Notes under the pieces: generated by a model
Database searches by the model: none
What the model was told of the DNA's origin: nothing
Seen by the model: only the letters and a program-made list of their open reading frames with translations
Program-made: the position numbers and the translations under genes
Part shown: piece by piece, positions 5,263 through 6,521 of the stretch
Numbering within the stretch: the first letter of the stretch is position 1
Layout: every line of letters starts with the position of its first letter
NCBI GenBank assembly: GCA_005879505.1
Contig: VBKQ01000269.1
Span: 1-6,521 of the forward strand
DNA: 6,521 nucleotides
Direction: 5' to 3'
Source: Deltaproteobacteria bacterium
GTDB taxonomy: Bacteria; Myxococcota; Myxococcia; Myxococcales; 40CM-4-68-19

Positions 5263-6521
5263 GTGGACCTGCGGCAACTCGAAGCGGAGCCGACTGCCGA
5301 GGAACGCGAGGCGATCGATGCGCGGCTCGGCGACGATCCGGAGCGCGCCGGCACCCATTTCGCCGCCGGCTTCCGCCGGGGCCGGCGTCACCTGCTTCTC
5401 CCTGCTCTCCAGGCGGCGCAGGCACGGGTGGGCTTCATCAGCGAGGGCGCGCTCGGCTACATCTGCAAGCGCCTCGAAGTCCCTCCCGCCGATGCCCACG
5501 GCGTGGCCACCTTCTACGCGCTGCTTTCGCTGGAACCGCGCCCGCGGCGGGTCCTGCACGTCTGCGATGACATCGCCTGCCGTTGCCGGGGCGCGAACGA
5601 GCTGATCGCGGAGCTCGAACGGACCACCGGCGATGAGAATGGCGCGGCCTGGCTGCGAAGCCCATGTCTCGGCCTCTGCGATCAAGCGCCGGCTGCTTTT
5701 CTCACCGTCGCCGGCCGCTCCCCGGCGGAACGGCTCTTCGGTCCCGTCACGGCGGAGCAGGCGCGGGCGGCACTCGCCGGAGAGACGCTGCCCGAGATGC
5801 GCCGCCAGAGACCGCCGCAGGCGGGGGATCCTTCGTTGCGCCTGCTCAAGCGGGTCGGCGTGATCGATCCGGGGAGCCTCGACGATTATCTGGCTCACGG
5901 CGGCTACCTCGCGCTGAGGCGCGCGTTGGAGATCGGAGCGGAAGGCGTGATCCGGGAGGTGCTCGACTCGAAGCTGACGGGCCGTGGAGGGGCGGCCTTT
6001 CCCACCGGCCGCAAGTGGGACGCCGTCGCGCGGCAACCGGCACAGCCGCACTACTTGATCTGCAACGCCGACGAGTCGGAGCCAGGCACCTTCAAGGATC
6101 GCGTTCTCATGGAGGGCGATCCGTTCGCGGTCGTCGAGTCGATGACGGTCTGCGCCTACGCCACGGGATGCGAGCAAGGATTCGTCTACGTGCGTGGAGA
6201 GTACCCCCTCGCGGTCGAGCGGTTGCAGGGCGCGATCGACGCGGCGCGCGCCCGCGGCCTCCTCGGCGGCGACGTGATGGGTCGAGGCGTTCGCTTCGAC
6301 GTCGAGATCCGCAAGGGAGCCGGCGCCTACATCTGCGGCGAGGAAACCGCCATCTTCAACTCGATCGAGGGCTTTCGCGGCGAGCCGCGCAACAAGCCTC
6401 CCTTTCCGGTGGAGTCCGGCCTGTTCGGGAAGCCGACGGTAGTGAACAACGTCGAGACGCTGGTGAACGTCCTCGGCATCCTGCTCGAGGGCGGGTCGGC
6501 GTACGCGCGCATCGGCACGCC
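5263..6521 (+). CDS. NAD(P)+-linked formate dehydrogenase beta subunit, NuoE-NuoF fusion; 3' end outside window
   Basis: An uninterrupted frame of 419 codons starts with GTG immediately after the alpha-subunit stop and leaves the window. Residues about 20-160 are a NuoE-like (24-kDa, thioredoxin-fold) domain. It starts with a helical part (about 20-90, including GALGYICKRLEVP) and has the four [2Fe-2S] cysteines, CDDIAC (101-106) and CLGLC (135-139). Cys108 is an extra cysteine beside the first pair. From about 190 a NuoF-like (51-kDa) domain follows, with the FMN/NADH loop TGRGGAAFPTGRKW (239-252), CNADESEPGTFKDR (267-280), GAGAYICGEETA (352-363) and GKPTVVNNVET (390-400). The C-terminal [4Fe-4S] CxxCxxC part lies beyond the edge. 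Family knowledge says this subunit passes electrons from the Mo/W subunit to NAD(P)+. Similar fusions occur in Fdh1B of Methylorubrum extorquens, whereas FdsG and FdsB are separate in Rhodobacter and Cupriavidus. It could in principle serve a hydrogenase, but the neighbour argues for formate dehydrogenase. Confidence 0.92.
   Translation, partial: MDLRQLEAEPTAEEREAIDARLGDDPERAGTHFAAGFRRGRRHLLLPALQAAQARVGFISEGALGYICKRLEVPPADAHGVATFYALLSLEPRPRRVLHVCDDIACRCRGANELIAELERTTGDENGAAWLRSPCLGLCDQAPAAFLTVAGRSPAERLFGPVTAEQARAALAGETLPEMRRQRPPQAGDPSLRLLKRVGVIDPGSLDDYLAHGGYLALRRALEIGAEGVIREVLDSKLTGRGGAAFPTGRKWDAVARQPAQPHYLICNADESEPGTFKDRVLMEGDPFAVVESMTVCAYATGCEQGFVYVRGEYPLAVERLQGAIDAARARGLLGGDVMGRGVRFDVEIRKGAGAYICGEETAIFNSIEGFRGEPRNKPPFPVESGLFGKPTVVNNVETLVNVLGILLEGGSAYARIGT

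Noticed and set aside
4324..6177. A 617-residue minus-strand frame opposite the two formate dehydrogenase genes
   Set aside because: It spans the junction of two confident genes, is Arg-rich and has no domain, so it is an antisense shadow.
1..6521. CRISPR arrays, insertion sequences, tRNA or rRNA genes, prophage or toxin-antitoxin genes
   Set aside because: No spaced repeats, transposase-like frames, terminal inverted repeats or recognisable RNA genes were found. The window is a housekeeping block next to a metabolic operon.

Overview
The window is G+C-rich, roughly two-thirds by eye, and gene-dense. It comes from a bacterium whose codon use and protein types fit a Gram-negative, deltaproteobacterial or myxobacterial-like lineage. 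That placement is inferred from general resemblance only; no taxonomic marker here proves it. The organism must be able to decode UGA as selenocysteine, because one gene carries an in-frame TGA followed by a well-formed bacterial SECIS hairpin.

Left half, minus strand (1-3090): a housekeeping block read right to left. It runs rpsO (ribosomal protein S15), pnp (polynucleotide phosphorylase), then the N-terminal part of a ketoacyl-ACP synthase III (FabH family) gene that leaves the window exactly at its predicted catalytic cysteine. rpsO has a plausible sigma70-type promoter and a leader of about 90 nt with two hairpins. The 203-nt rpsO-pnp spacer contains a terminator-like hairpin with a GAAA tetraloop and a second GNRA-capped hairpin. 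This resembles the attenuator and processing arrangement known for rpsO-pnp in Escherichia coli.

Right half, plus strand (3264-6521): a divergently transcribed formate dehydrogenase operon. The first gene (3316-5262) is a molybdenum/tungsten bis-MGD formate dehydrogenase catalytic subunit with selenocysteine at residue 83. An annotator that treats TGA as stop would split it into two false genes. The second gene begins with GTG on the base after the first gene's TAG. It is a NuoE-NuoF fusion carrying a [2Fe-2S] thioredoxin-like domain and an FMN/NADH-binding domain, and it runs off the right edge. Together they indicate a soluble NAD(P)+-linked formate dehydrogenase of the general FdsABG / Fdh1AB type.

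Most interesting point: the catalytic subunit lacks the N-terminal [4Fe-4S] module (CxxCxxxC...C and the following Lys) that carries electrons away from the active site in known formate dehydrogenases. A stop codon in frame 49 bases upstream of the ATG, and a good promoter, make a missed upstream exon-like extension unlikely. I infer that the iron-sulfur module is encoded separately, probably just beyond the right edge, giving a split alpha subunit. This is testable.
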